In this document: positions 31,139-39,250 of the stretch, piece by piece | How the letters are laid out: every line of letters starts with the position of its first letter | How positions within the stretch are numbered: the first letter of the stretch is position 1 | Assembly (NCBI GenBank): GCA_012271165.1 | Contig: JAAXGX010000016.1 | Location: forward strand, 1 to 40,621 | Source: Vicinamibacteraceae bacterium | Lineage (GTDB): Bacteria; Acidobacteriota; Vicinamibacteria; Vicinamibacterales; UBA8438 | Direction: 5' to 3' | Length of the DNA: 40,621 nt | Position numbers and translations under genes: made by a program | The notes under the pieces: model-generated | Told to the model about the DNA's origin: nothing | Databases searched by the model: none | Seen by the model: only the letters and a program-made list of their open reading frames with translations

Positions 31139-34100
31139 CTAATACCGGAAGAGGTACTGCAGCTTCGTGAAGAAGGCGCGGTTCGTGCGCCGCAGCGCCG
31201 TCGACTGGAAGAACCGGTCGTCGATGCCGTTGCCGTCGAGGTCGCGCATGATGTGGTCGGCCTGCTGATAGCGGTCGTCGTACCCGATGTAGAAGGCGGT
31301 GCCCGCGTTCACCCGGTAGGTGAACAGGAGGTTGAGGCTCAGCCTCTGGTCGAAGCTGTTGTACTCGCTGATGTTCCGGAGCAGGAAGCGGTCGGTGAAC
31401 TGGTACGTCGTGAGGGCCCGGAAGATGTTGACGTCGAACACGAGCTGGTCGCTGTTGCGCACGTCGATGAACCGGTTCGTGTCGACGTTGATGCGCGACT
31501 CGAGCCGCGGGACCGGGCGCAGGTTGAGGAATACCCGCCAGCCCGTGTCGTGCCCGAGGTACGGCTGTTCCGGGTCGAAGAAGATCTGGTCGCCGCCGTT
31601 GCCGCCCACGCCGAAGGAGAACTGGCGTATCTTGCTCACGGACGTGAAGAACTGGTAGCGCGTCTTGAAGAAGTCGATGCCGCCGAAGCGCTCCATGTCC
31701 CGGTTGACCTCGGCGCTCGCGTTGATGCTGTCGGCGAAGGCGACGTTGAACCCCGCGCTCGCCTGCTCGTCCTCCAGGATGCCGTCGAAGTTGTAGCTGC
31801 GCGTGTAGCGGACGCGCGGGCCCCAACTGATGATCCAGCTCTCCGGCCACCAGCGGTACGCGACCTCGCTGTATCCGAAGCGCTGGTCGGTGCGCCGCAC
31901 GAAGCCGACGTCGGTCTTGAAGTCGGGCGACAGGGAGTACCAGGCCAGCAGGTACCTCAGGTTCCGCCCGGTCTTGCGGATGTTCGCGTTCACCATGTGC
32001 CCCGACGCCTCCAGACCGTCGAGGTCGCGGTGCTGCGTGCCGAAGGCGAGCATGCCCAGCTCGTGGGTGTCGCCGAGGCGGAAGCGGCTGTCGAGGCCGG
32101 CGACCCGGCTGTGGCTGTCCAGGAACTCGCGGTTGGTGTACGTGGCGCCGACGAACGACTCCGCGTACAGGTCGTAACGCACCCGCCCGACGAACGTCTG
32201 CGCCGAGTGGCCGAACGCCGAAGCACCCGTGTCGTCGACGTTGCCGGGCGCCTCGTCGTTGGCGTACATCACGCCGACGGTCGTGTTGCCCGTCTTGCCG
32301 GTCAGCTTCGCGCCGTAGCGCGGGTCGACGATCGTGCGGGTGTGCACGACCCGGGCCGGCGCCGGGATGTCGAAGATCTCGGCGCCCTCCAGGAAGAACG
32401 GCCGCAGCTCGGGATAGAAGAGGGCGAAGCGCTGGTTCTGCTCGATCTGCGGCCGATCCGACTCGATCTGGGAGAAGTCGGGGTTGAACGTGACGTCGGC
32501 CGTCAGGTTCGAGGTGACCCCGTACTTGAAGTTGACACCGCCCTCCGGCCGCGGGTCGTCGTCGACGAAGCGGCCCGCGTCGTCGAGCGCCGAACTGCAC
32601 CGCGGTGAAGGTCGGCAGCACCTCGATGTTGCGGCTCGTCGAGAGCCCGGTCATCCCCTGCAGCACGCCCATCTGGGGCAGGAAGCCGGCGACCTCGCGG
32701 TTCACGGGCGCCCAGACCGCGGTCTCGTTGTTGCCGCGGATGCGCCGCGCGATCTGGAACCCCCACTGGTGCGGCGCGCCCCCGGCCCGCTGCGGATACC
32801 GCAGGCTCTTGAACGGGATGGCCAGCTCGGCGGTGAAGCCGTCCGCGACGATGCGGCCCGCGCTGTCGAACAGCGTGTCCCACGAGGCGTCGCCGAACGG
32901 GAGCCGGAGACCGGGACCGCCGCCGCCGCCACGGCGGCCGAATCCGCCGCCGCTGCGCGAACTCACGATGGTGTCCATCTGCACACCGTAGGCGTTGACG
33001 CCGAACGAGTAGGCGCGCTGCTGATCGAGGAACGGATCGAAGTACACCCAGAACACGTCGTCCCCGGTGCGCACGTCCCGGTCCTTGCGCTGCGCGCGCA
33101 TCGTCCGCGGGTCCGCGAAGTGCGCGTGGAAGGCGATGTAGATGTTGGCGCTGTCGTACGTGATGTAGATGTCGGACGTCTCGCTCGCCGGCGCGCCGGC
33201 GCGGGGCGCCAGTTGCACCAGGTCGGTGATGTGCGCCGCGCGCGCCCACGCCGCGTCGTCGAGGCGGCCGTCGATGCTGGGCGGCGCGGGCGCGCGCGGC
33301 GGGCGTACCAGGGGCCGGCCGGTCAGGATGCCGGCGCCCGCGGCGACGCCGAAACGCGGCTCGTCGCCCACCGCGATGCCGCCCGGGACGCCGTCGACCA
33401 GCGGCTCGGCCGGCACGAACGGCGGCAGCGGCGGCGGGAGCGACCCCGGCCGGAACGCCTCGGGCGCGTCGTCCGGAAACGGCTCCGGCGCGGCAGGTCG
33501 GGCGGCGGGCGGGGCGACCTCGGCAATGGCCGCTTCCGGCGGAGCCGACGCCGCCCCGAACACGCCGCCGCGACGGCGCCGCGGGCGGGGCGCGAGCAGC
33601 CCGTCGCCGTCGCCGTCCCCGTCCGCGGCGGTCGCCGCACGCGCGGCCGCCGCGGGCGGATCGGATGCGGCCGCCGGCCGCCCCGCGGCAGACGTGCCGG
33701 CGAGGGCGGCGAAGCCGTCCCTCAACTGCGCGGCCACACGATCCTGCAGGCCGAACAGATCGTCGAGCACACCGTCGACCCGGACGATGCGACGGGCTGC
33801 GCCGGTCTCCACGCTGACGATGCGGGCGGTGATCCGGATCTCCGGTCCGAGCCGCTCGAAGCCGCCCGTCACCAGCCAGGCGACGCCCTGCGCGCGCGCA
33901 TCGGTCAGTCCCGACGGCGGCCCGCCGGAGGCCGCGCCGGGCCCCCGGAACGGGTGGTTGGACACATCGCGGCTCACGACCGTGAGCGGGGAGAGCTGCT
34001 CCAGATCGATGGCGACCGTCTCGGCGATGCCCGCGCCGAGCCACGCGTCAGCGGCGTCGCCGGAGAGGTTGGCGAACGGCGTGACCGCTACCGTGCCGGG

Positions 34101-34232
34101 CCGCGGCGGGCGCATCCCGAACCAGGGTGCGGAGCCGTCCTGCCCGGTCGGCTGGCCGAGCGCCGGCCGCGCCACACCCGCGACCAGGAGCGCCAGCACG
34201 ACTCGCAGCCACGGTCGCACGTTGTCGTTCAC
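31139..34232 (-). pseudogene. DUF5916/CBM9-like outer-membrane protein, paralogue 3 (frameshifted)
   Basis: From GTG at 34232 the frame reads a signal peptide (LRVVLALLVAGVARPALGQP), the FlgO-like domain (VAVTPFANLSGDAADAWLGAGIA), a long Ala/Pro linker, the CBM9-like domain (IDGRLDDAAWARAAHI) and the first barrel strands up to PTFTAVQFG at about 32592. There a 2-base loss (GCGC to GC, near 32587-32591) breaks the frame; the next frame continues LDDAGRFVDDDPRPEGGVNF and runs intact to QYLFRY and the stop at 31139. Restoring two bases gives 1031 residues, matching the 1044-residue paralogues. Because both halves are perfectly preserved, the break is recent or an assembly error. The start lies 20 bp after the leuB stop, so it may be read from the leu operon. 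Confidence 0.8.
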
Positions 34233-34252
34233 GCACGCTGCCCGCGCCGCGA

Positions 34253-35326
34253 TCAAGCCTGTTCCAGCCGCTCCACCACGGCGTCGGTCATCCCGCTGCA
34301 GGATACGGCAGCGCCCGACGCGCCGGCAAGCAGGTCCGCGGTGCGCAGCCCGGCGGCCAGGGTGTCGCCGATCGCCCGCTCGATGACGCCGGCCTCCTCG
34401 TCGGCGCCCAGCGCATGCCGCAGCAGCATGGCCGCCGACGCGATCGCCGCCACCGGGTTCGCGATGTCGCGGCCGGCGATGTCCGGGGCCGATCCGTGCA
34501 CCGGCTCGAACAGGCCGCCGCGGCCGCCCACGCTGGCCGACGGCAGCAGGCCGAGGGATCCGACGAGACCGCCGGCCTCGTCCGAGAGGATGTCGCCGAA
34601 CAGGTTGCCCGCCACCACGACGTCGAACTTCTGCGGGTCCGTCACCATCAGCAGCGCGCACGAATCGACGTACTGGTGCTCGAGCCGCACGTCCGGATAG
34701 CGTGCGCCCACCTCGGTCACGACCTCGCGCCACAGCCGCGAGGTATCGAGCACGTTGGCCTTGTCGACGGACGTGACGAGGCCGCGCCGCTGCCGGGCGC
34801 TCTCGAACGCCACGACCGCGATGCGCTCGATCTCGGGGCGCGCGTAGCGCATGGTGTTGAACGCGGCCTGGCCGTCGTCCGTCCGGCCGCGCGGCTCGCC
34901 GTAGTAGAGCCCGCCGGTCAGCTCCCGCACGATGAGCATGTCCAGGCCGCGCACCCGGTCCGGCTTGAGCGAGCCGCCGTCCTCGAGCCCCGGCCACATC
35001 CGGGCCGGCCGCAGGTTGGCGAAGACGGCCAGCTCCTTCCGCAACTGCAGCAGGCCCGTCTCCGGACGGCCGGCGCTGGGGCCATGGTCGAACTCCGGGT
35101 CGCCGACGGCGCCGAGCAGCACGGCGTCGGCCGCGGCGCAGGCGGCCCGCGTGGCGTCGGGCAGCGGGGGGTCGCCGGCGCGGAGGGCGGTGCCGCCGAT
35201 GGGGTGCCGCGTCAGCGTGAGGTCGTGGTCGAAGCGGCGGGCGACCACCTCGAGGACGCGCGCCGCCGCCTCGGTGACCTCCGGTCCGATGCCGTCGCCC
35301 GGCAGCAGGGCTATCGTCGCACGCAT
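34253..35326 (-). CDS. leuB: 3-isopropylmalate dehydrogenase
   Basis: A 357-residue NAD-dependent decarboxylating dehydrogenase, third step of leucine synthesis, converting 3-isopropylmalate to 2-oxoisocaproate. Motifs: LLPGDGIGPEV (7-17), the substrate arginines in LRKELAVFANLRPAR (about 94-108) and RELTGGLYYG (about 133-142), DKAN (about 188-191), the metal-binding aspartates in the GNLFGDILSDEA segment (about 240-251), and the NAD-binding GGLFEPVHGSAPDIAG (about 270-285). Length is normal. The ATG at 35326 lies 3 bp after the leuA stop, so the two genes are one operon. The DUF5916 paralogue 3 follows 20 bp downstream. Confidence 0.96.
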   Translation of the reverse strand: MRATIALLPGDGIGPEVTEAAARVLEVVARRFDHDLTLTRHPIGGTALRAGDPPLPDATRAACAAADAVLLGAVGDPEFDHGPSAGRPETGLLQLRKELAVFANLRPARMWPGLEDGGSLKPDRVRGLDMLIVRELTGGLYYGEPRGRTDDGQAAFNTMRYARPEIERIAVVAFESARQRRGLVTSVDKANVLDTSRLWREVVTEVGARYPDVRLEHQYVDSCALLMVTDPQKFDVVVAGNLFGDILSDEAGGLVGSLGLLPSASVGGRGGLFEPVHGSAPDIAGRDIANPVAAIASAAMLLRHALGADEEAGVIERAIGDTLAAGLRTADLLAGASGAAVSCSGMTDAVVERLEQA

Positions 35327-35329
35327 CGC

Positions 35330-36535
35330 CTACGCCGTCGGCGCGGCGGCCTCCGGCCGGGCCGGAGCCGCCGCGTCCTGCTCGGTGCGGATGCGCTCGA
35401 CGATGGCGGCGACGTCGCCGTCGTCGATCTGCTTCTGGCGGTCGGCAAGCTCGATCACGGCGCGGTACACGCGATCGAGCTCGTAGCGGCTGAGCTCGAA
35501 GCCCAGCTGCTCGCAGCGGCGCTTGACGGCGTGCCGCCCCGAGTGCTTGCCGAGCACCAGCGTCGACTCGACGCCGATGTCCTCCGGCCGCATGATCTCG
35601 TAGGTGCGGCGATCCTTGATGACGCCGTCCTGGTGGATGCCGGCCTCGTGCGCGAACGCGTTGCGCCCCACGATGGCCTTGTTGGCCTGGACCGGCTCGT
35701 TCGTCAGCGTCGTCAGCAACTGGCTCGTCCGAAAGAGCTCCGCCGTGCGCACCGTGGTCTCGTAGGGCAGCCGGTCGCGGCGCACCCGGGTCGCCATCAC
35801 CAGCTCCTCGAGCGACGCGTTGCCCGCCCGCTCGCCGATGCCGTTGATGGTGCACTCGACCTGGCGGACGCCGGCCTGCACGGCCGCCAGCGAGTTGGCG
35901 ACGGCGAGGCCGAGGTCGTCGTGGCAGTGCGCGCTGAACACGGCCCGATCGGCGTTCGGGACCCGGGCGCGCACCGCGCTGAAGAACTCGCCGATCTCCT
36001 CCGGCGTGCAGTAGCCGACCGTATCGGGCAGATTGACCGTGGTCGCGCCGGCATCGATCGCCGTCTCGACGACCTGGCACAGGAAGTCCATGTCGGTCCG
36101 CGTCGCGTCCTCGGCCGAGAACTCCACGTCGTCCGTGTAGCCGCGGGCCTGCCTCACGCCGGCCGTGAGGGCGGCCAGGCACTGCTCGCGCGTGATCCGC
36201 AGCTTCCGCTCCAGGTGCAGGTCCGACGTGGCGATGAACGTGTGGATCCGCGCCCGCTCCGCCGGCTTCAGCGACTCGCCGGCGCGCTCGATGTCGGCCG
36301 GGCTGCAACGCGCCAGGGCCGCCACGACGGGACCCCGGATCTCGCCGGCCACCAGCTTCACGGCATGGGCGTCATCGTCCGACGCTATGGGAAAACCGGC
36401 CTCGATGATGTCGACCCCCAACGCCGCCAACTGCCTCGCCAGGGTCAGCTTCTCGTCCGTGTTCATCGAAAACCCCGGCGACTGCTCGCCGTCGCGCAGG
36501 GTCGTATCGAAAATAATCAGCCTCTCGCTCGCCAC
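35330..36535 (-). CDS. leuA: 2-isopropylmalate synthase, short form lacking the C-terminal regulatory domain
   Basis: A 401-residue enzyme for the first committed step of leucine synthesis (2-oxoisovalerate plus acetyl-CoA). The HMGL-like TIM barrel is complete: [13 protein letters not shown] (9-21), the metal histidines H203 and H205 in SAHCHDDLG, and [10 protein letters not shown] (232-241). The subdomain with [10 protein letters not shown] follows, but the protein stops shortly after [15 protein letters not shown]. Typical LeuA proteins run past 500 residues and end in the leucine-binding allosteric domain (LeuA_dimer), which is absent. Feedback inhibition by leucine is therefore expected to be lost or changed. 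An isopropylmalate/homocitrate/citramalate synthase of different specificity is an alternative, but the leuB and leuD context supports LeuA. GTG start with GGAGGT 3 nt upstream. Confidence 0.9.
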   Translation of the reverse strand: MASERLIIFDTTLRDGEQSPGFSMNTDEKLTLARQLAALGVDIIEAGFPIASDDDAHAVKLVAGEIRGPVVAALARCSPADIERAGESLKPAERARIHTFIATSDLHLERKLRITREQCLAALTAGVRQARGYTDDVEFSAEDATRTDMDFLCQVVETAIDAGATTVNLPDTVGYCTPEEIGEFFSAVRARVPNADRAVFSAHCHDDLGLAVANSLAAVQAGVRQVECTINGIGERAGNASLEELVMATRVRRDRLPYETTVRTAELFRTSQLLTTLTNEPVQANKAIVGRNAFAHEAGIHQDGVIKDRRTYEIMRPEDIGVESTLVLGKHSGRHAVKRRCEQLGFELSRYELDRVYRAVIELADRQKQIDDGDVAAIVERIRTEQDAAAPARPEAAAPTA

Positions 36536-36615
36536 GGCACCTCCGATCGCAATGCTCTCCTTCCATTAACGCGCACCGGCGCTTCCTAAGTCAAGGTTAT
36601 AGATATTACGATTGG

Positions 36616-36633
36616 ATAAATTACAATTATAAT
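36616..36633 (+). promoter_or_regulatory. LysR-type operator overlapping a -10 box
   Basis: In the unusually AT-rich gap between leuA and the lysR-type gene, ATAA-N7-TTAT (36616-36630) is a perfect interrupted palindrome of the T-N11-A type bound by LysR regulators. It overlaps TATAAT (36628-36633), which is only 8 nt before the GTG of the regulator. Binding there would repress the regulator and could activate leuA on the other side. The regulatory link is inferred from position. Confidence 0.55.
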
Positions 36634-36641
36634 ACCTTCTC

Positions 36642-37523
36642 GTGGACCTCGCCGAGCTCCAGGTCTTCCTCGCGGTCGCGACCGAGCGCAGCTTCTCGCG
36701 CGCCGCGACGCGGCTGCACCGCACCCAACCTGCGGTCAGCCAGGCGATCAAGCGGCTCGAGGAGGAGCTGGACGAACGCCTGTTCGACCGCTCCTCGAAG
36801 GACGGCCGGTTGACGGAGGCCGGGGAGATCCTGCTGGACTACGCCCAGCGGCTGACGCGGCTGAAGGACGAGGCCGAAGGCGCCGTGCGCGAGCTGCAGG
36901 ATCTGCGGCGCGGGCGCGTCCTGATCGGGGCCAACGAGGGGGCGGTGCACGTGCTGCTGCCGGTCATCCAGCGGTTCCGCCGGGATCACCCGCTTGCACA
37001 GGTCGAGGTGCGCCGCGTGCCGGCGCGGCAGATGGCGCGCGAGGTGCTCAGCCGCTCGCTGGACTTCGGCGTGCTCACCTTCCCGCCGCGCGAGCGCGGG
37101 TTGCAGAGCCTCGCGCTCGCCGAGGACGAGCTCGTCATGCTGATCAGCCCGGCGCACCCCCTGGCCGGCCGACCGCGGATTACGATGGAGGAGCTCGGCC
37201 GCCAGACCGTCATTGCCCACAACGAGGCCTCGCCGGCCCGCGAGCGCGTGCTGCGCCTCTACGAGCAGCGGCATACGTCGATCAACATCCAGATCGGCCT
37301 GCCCAGCCTCGACGGGATCAAGCGTGCCGTCGAGATGGGGCTGGGCGTGGCCCTGCTCCCGCAGCGCTGCGCCCGCACCGAGATCGCCCGCGGCCAGCTC
37401 GCCGCCGTCAAGGTGCCGCAGCTCCGGCTCCCGCGCCAGGTGCGGCTGGTGTACCGCCGCGCGGGCGAGATGTCGCACGCCGCGACCGCCTTCCTGGACG
37501 CCGCGCGAGCGGCGGCGGGCTAG
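36642..37523 (+). CDS. LysR-family transcriptional regulator
   Basis: A 293-residue regulator. The N-terminal winged helix-turn-helix is clear (MDLAELQVFLAVATERSFSR, then AATRLHRTQPAVSQAIKRLE, residues 1-58). The effector domain with two Rossmann-like lobes follows (about 90-290), with the usual GRVLIGANEG and LGVALLPQ segments. The start is GTG at 36642, in the only frame that gives the standard N-terminus. No Shine-Dalgarno sequence is visible and a TATAAT lies 8 nt upstream. It diverges from leuA over 106 bp, so it may control the leuA-leuB operon, perhaps with an intermediate of the branched-chain pathway as effector. A CysB/CbbR-like role elsewhere remains possible. Confidence 0.9.
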   Translation: MDLAELQVFLAVATERSFSRAATRLHRTQPAVSQAIKRLEEELDERLFDRSSKDGRLTEAGEILLDYAQRLTRLKDEAEGAVRELQDLRRGRVLIGANEGAVHVLLPVIQRFRRDHPLAQVEVRRVPARQMAREVLSRSLDFGVLTFPPRERGLQSLALAEDELVMLISPAHPLAGRPRITMEELGRQTVIAHNEASPARERVLRLYEQRHTSINIQIGLPSLDGIKRAVEMGLGVALLPQRCARTEIARGQLAAVKVPQLRLPRQVRLVYRRAGEMSHAATAFLDAARAAAG

Positions 37524-37556
37524 GAGTCTGCACCACGCACCAGAAAATCGATATGC

Positions 37557-37577
37557 GGCGGGAAAACAATTTCCGCC
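37557..37577 (+). terminator. Hairpin downstream of the LysR regulator gene
   Basis: The sequence folds as GGCGG(G)AAA / TTTCCGCC with a 4-nt ACAA loop and one bulged G, about 34 bp after the lysR-type stop. A modest T content follows (ATTATCGTTT). It probably terminates the regulator transcript. Confidence 0.5.
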
Positions 37578-37604
37578 ATTATCGTTTCAACTGGCATACT
37601 ACAT

Positions 37605-37645
37605 GGGCTGCGCGCCGCAGGAGCGGTGCGGGCGCAGCCCGTCTG
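37605..37645 (+). repeat. Short divergent repeat copy R5 forming a strong hairpin
   Basis: GGGCTGCGC (37605-37613) pairs with GCGCAGCCC (37632-37640) over 9 bp, and four further GC pairs follow after one bulge. The flanking GCAGCCCGTCT end is the terminal motif of the interspersed repeat. It lies in the leader of the AbrB-like gene, about 40 nt before its ATG, so it could also affect expression of that toxin-antitoxin module. Confidence 0.65.
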
Positions 37646-37682
37646 ATTGAAGCCGCCGGGAACTCCGGAGGAACGGGTAAGG

Positions 37683-38177
37683 ATGGCAGGGAAGGCGGGC
37701 AGACCGAAGGTCGGCAAGCGTCCGGCGGCAGGCACCAAGGGTGGACGGGTCTGGGATACGGCCGACGCGATCACCCGCGAGAAGCGCCGAGCCGCGACCT
37801 GCCGTGAAGTCCGGGAGCGGTACGTCGCGGAGGGCGGCAACCGCCGTACCGCAAACACGCAGTACTCGCATTGGAAAGCGGACTACGACAGCCGCGCCGG
37901 GAGTCGCGCACCGGACGCGCCCGGCAACGTCGACCCGCGGCCGTTGCGAGTGCCCCCCGACGGCCGCCTGCTGATTCCCGCCGAGATGCGGCAAGCGATG
38001 CAGCTTGGCGAGGGCGGTCACGTGGTCGCGCACGTTGAAGCCGGCGAGCTGCGCGTCATGGCACAGTTGGTCTCCATCCAGCAGATCCAGGCGCGCATGC
38101 GGAAGTACCGCAGACCTGGCGTGAGCGAGGTCGACGCGTTCCTGGCGGAGCGACGGGCGATGTGGGGTGAGGAGTGA
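37683..38177 (+). CDS. AbrB/SpoVT-type antitoxin with an extra N-terminal domain
   Basis: A 164-residue protein. The C-terminal part (about 86-128: LRVPPDGRLLIPAEMRQAMQ, then LGEGGHVVAHVEAGELRVMA) is a swapped-hairpin AbrB/MazE-like DNA-binding domain, the usual antitoxin fold for PIN toxins. The N-terminal 70 residues (GRVWDTADAITREK, CREVRERYVAEGGNRRTANT, YSHWKADYD) form a predicted helical domain also met as standalone small proteins; its role is unknown and could be a second DNA-binding or sensing element. The ATG at 37683 is used, with GGAGGA about 12 nt upstream. The toxin gene overlaps the 3' end by 4 bp (GTGA), the classic arrangement for an autoregulated module. Confidence 0.82.
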   Translation: MAGKAGRPKVGKRPAAGTKGGRVWDTADAITREKRRAATCREVRERYVAEGGNRRTANTQYSHWKADYDSRAGSRAPDAPGNVDPRPLRVPPDGRLLIPAEMRQAMQLGEGGHVVAHVEAGELRVMAQLVSIQQIQARMRKYRRPGVSEVDAFLAERRAMWGEE

Positions 38178-38554
38178 GCGTCGTATTCGACAGTTCGGCG
38201 CTGCTGGCGGTCACCTTCGGCGAGGACGGCGCGGCCGTTGCGCGGCGCGCAATGGGTGGCGCGGTCATGTCGGCGGTCAACGTGACGGAGGTGATCACGC
38301 GCCTGATCGACCGCGGCGCCAGCCCGGAACAGGCTCGCTGGGAGCTGTCCAGGTTCGGCCTGACCATCCGGCCGTTCGACGAGTCGCTCGCTCTTGCCGC
38401 CGGTTCCCTTCGCGCCGCAACGCGGTACCTCGGGCTGTCACTCGGCGACCGCGCGTGTCTGGCTCTCGCCATCCGGGAGCGCGCCCAGGTCGTCACCGCG
38501 GACCGGGCGTGGGCCAGCCTCGATCTGGGGCTCGATGTGCAGGTGATCCGCTGA
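38174..38554 (+). CDS. PIN-domain (VapC-type) ribonuclease toxin
   Basis: A 126-residue PIN-domain protein of standard length. The acidic active-site set is D6 (VFDSSALLA), E39 (NVTEVITRL), D92 (LSLGDRACLALA) and D110 (VVTADRAW), which together bind Mg2+ for RNA cleavage; VapC toxins typically cut tRNA or rRNA loops. The GTG start at 38174 overlaps the AbrB-type antitoxin stop by 4 bp. All catalytic positions are kept, so it is probably functional, unlike the VapC fragment at 15428. Confidence 0.9.
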   Translation: MSVVFDSSALLAVTFGEDGAAVARRAMGGAVMSAVNVTEVITRLIDRGASPEQARWELSRFGLTIRPFDESLALAAGSLRAATRYLGLSLGDRACLALAIRERAQVVTADRAWASLDLGLDVQVIR

Positions 38555-38558
38555 AGAG

Positions 38559-38587
38559 TTGATCCAGCCATGCCGCCTTGGTAGAAC
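38559..38587 (+). promoter_or_regulatory. Promoter giving a leaderless RHH antitoxin transcript
   Basis: TTGATC (38559-38564) and TAGAAC (38582-38587) are separated by exactly 17 bp, the sigma-70 optimum. The ATG at 38594 follows 6 nt after the -10 box, so +1 should be the A of ATG. There is no Shine-Dalgarno sequence. This is the clearest leaderless promoter in the window. Confidence 0.6.
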
Positions 38588-38593
38588 ACACGC

Positions 38594-38842
38594 ATGAAGG
38601 CGACTACCATCAAGCTGGAAGGTGAGCTGCTCAAGAATCTCGAAGCCGCCAAGCCGCCGGACAGAAGTCTCTCCGCGCACGTTCGATCGGTACTGCAGAA
38701 GGACCTGGAACGCCAGCGAGCGCGGGACGCCGCAGCTGCCTTCAGAGCCTTCCTCGACGCGCACCCGGATGAGCAGATGTGGCTGGCCGAGTGGGATGGC
38801 GTCGATCTCGCCGCCCCTCCCGCGCGAAAACCGGAGGCGTGA
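38594..38842 (+). CDS. Ribbon-helix-helix-type antitoxin of a MazF module
   Basis: An 82-residue protein. The N-terminal half (MKATTIKLEGELLKNLEAAK, PPDRSLSAHVRSVLQKDLER) has the strand-helix-helix pattern of ribbon-helix-helix antitoxins. The acidic C-terminal tail (LDAHPDEQMWLAEWDGVDLA) would wrap the toxin. It is followed by a MazF/PemK-type gene with TGATG overlap, as usual for this antitoxin/MazF pairing. It has its own leaderless promoter, even though the upstream PIN toxin gene ends only 39 bp before it. Confidence 0.8.
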   Translation: MKATTIKLEGELLKNLEAAKPPDRSLSAHVRSVLQKDLERQRARDAAAAFRAFLDAHPDEQMWLAEWDGVDLAAPPARKPEA

Positions 38843-39166
38843 TGACGCGAGGTTCGCTGTTCTGGATCGACCTGGGCGCTACGTCGCCGCCCGAGTTCGG
38901 AAAGACGCGGCCCGGCCTCGTCGTTTCCAGCACCGCGCACAACCGAGGTCCTCGACAGCGTCGTCGTGGTTCCTCTCTCCACGATTGGTGATGAGATCTG
39001 GCCGCTGCGCATCAGGACCGACGACGTCCGCGGCCAGGCCGCGTTCGCCGTCCTGCCCGGGATCCGTCAGGTGTCGAAGGCCCGGCTGGCCGACTTCATC
39101 GGCCCTGCGTCGGGTCCGTTCATGCAGCGCCTCGACGCGGCCATTGCCCTCTACCTCGGCGACTGA
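38842..39166 (+). pseudogene. MazF/PemK-type endoribonuclease toxin, frameshifted
   Basis: The ATG overlapping the antitoxin stop reads TRGSLFWIDLGATSPPEFGK then TRPGLVVSSTAHN, a typical MazF N-terminus with the GKTRPGLVVS motif. After 38943 one extra C puts the rest in another frame: EVLDSVVVVPLSTIGDEIWP, then LRIR...AFAVLPGIRQVSKARL. Removing one base gives a 107-residue MazF with all family segments. The toxin is inactive if the change is real, which would free the antitoxin; sequencing error in CC is the alternative. Confidence 0.78.
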
Positions 39167-39250
39167 CCGTTGCGGCGACCAGCCGGCTGCATTGGAACAC
39201 CGTTGGATGAAGGCAGGGACCGTCCGCTGATGCGGACATGGAGGTCATCG

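Noticed and set aside
28078-31170. 1030-codon plus-strand open frame opposite DUF5916 paralogue 2
   Set aside because: Arg/Val/Glu-rich antisense translation with no recognisable domain; the minus strand carries the conserved protein.
30678-36308. 1876-codon minus-strand open frame spanning four genes
   Set aside because: It only makes sense as protein between about 34232 and 32592, which is the 5' part of paralogue 3. The rest is out-of-frame reading of leuA, leuB and the neighbouring barrels.
34127-36589. 820-codon plus-strand open frame opposite leuA and leuB
   Set aside because: Antisense to two well-conserved enzymes; no motifs.
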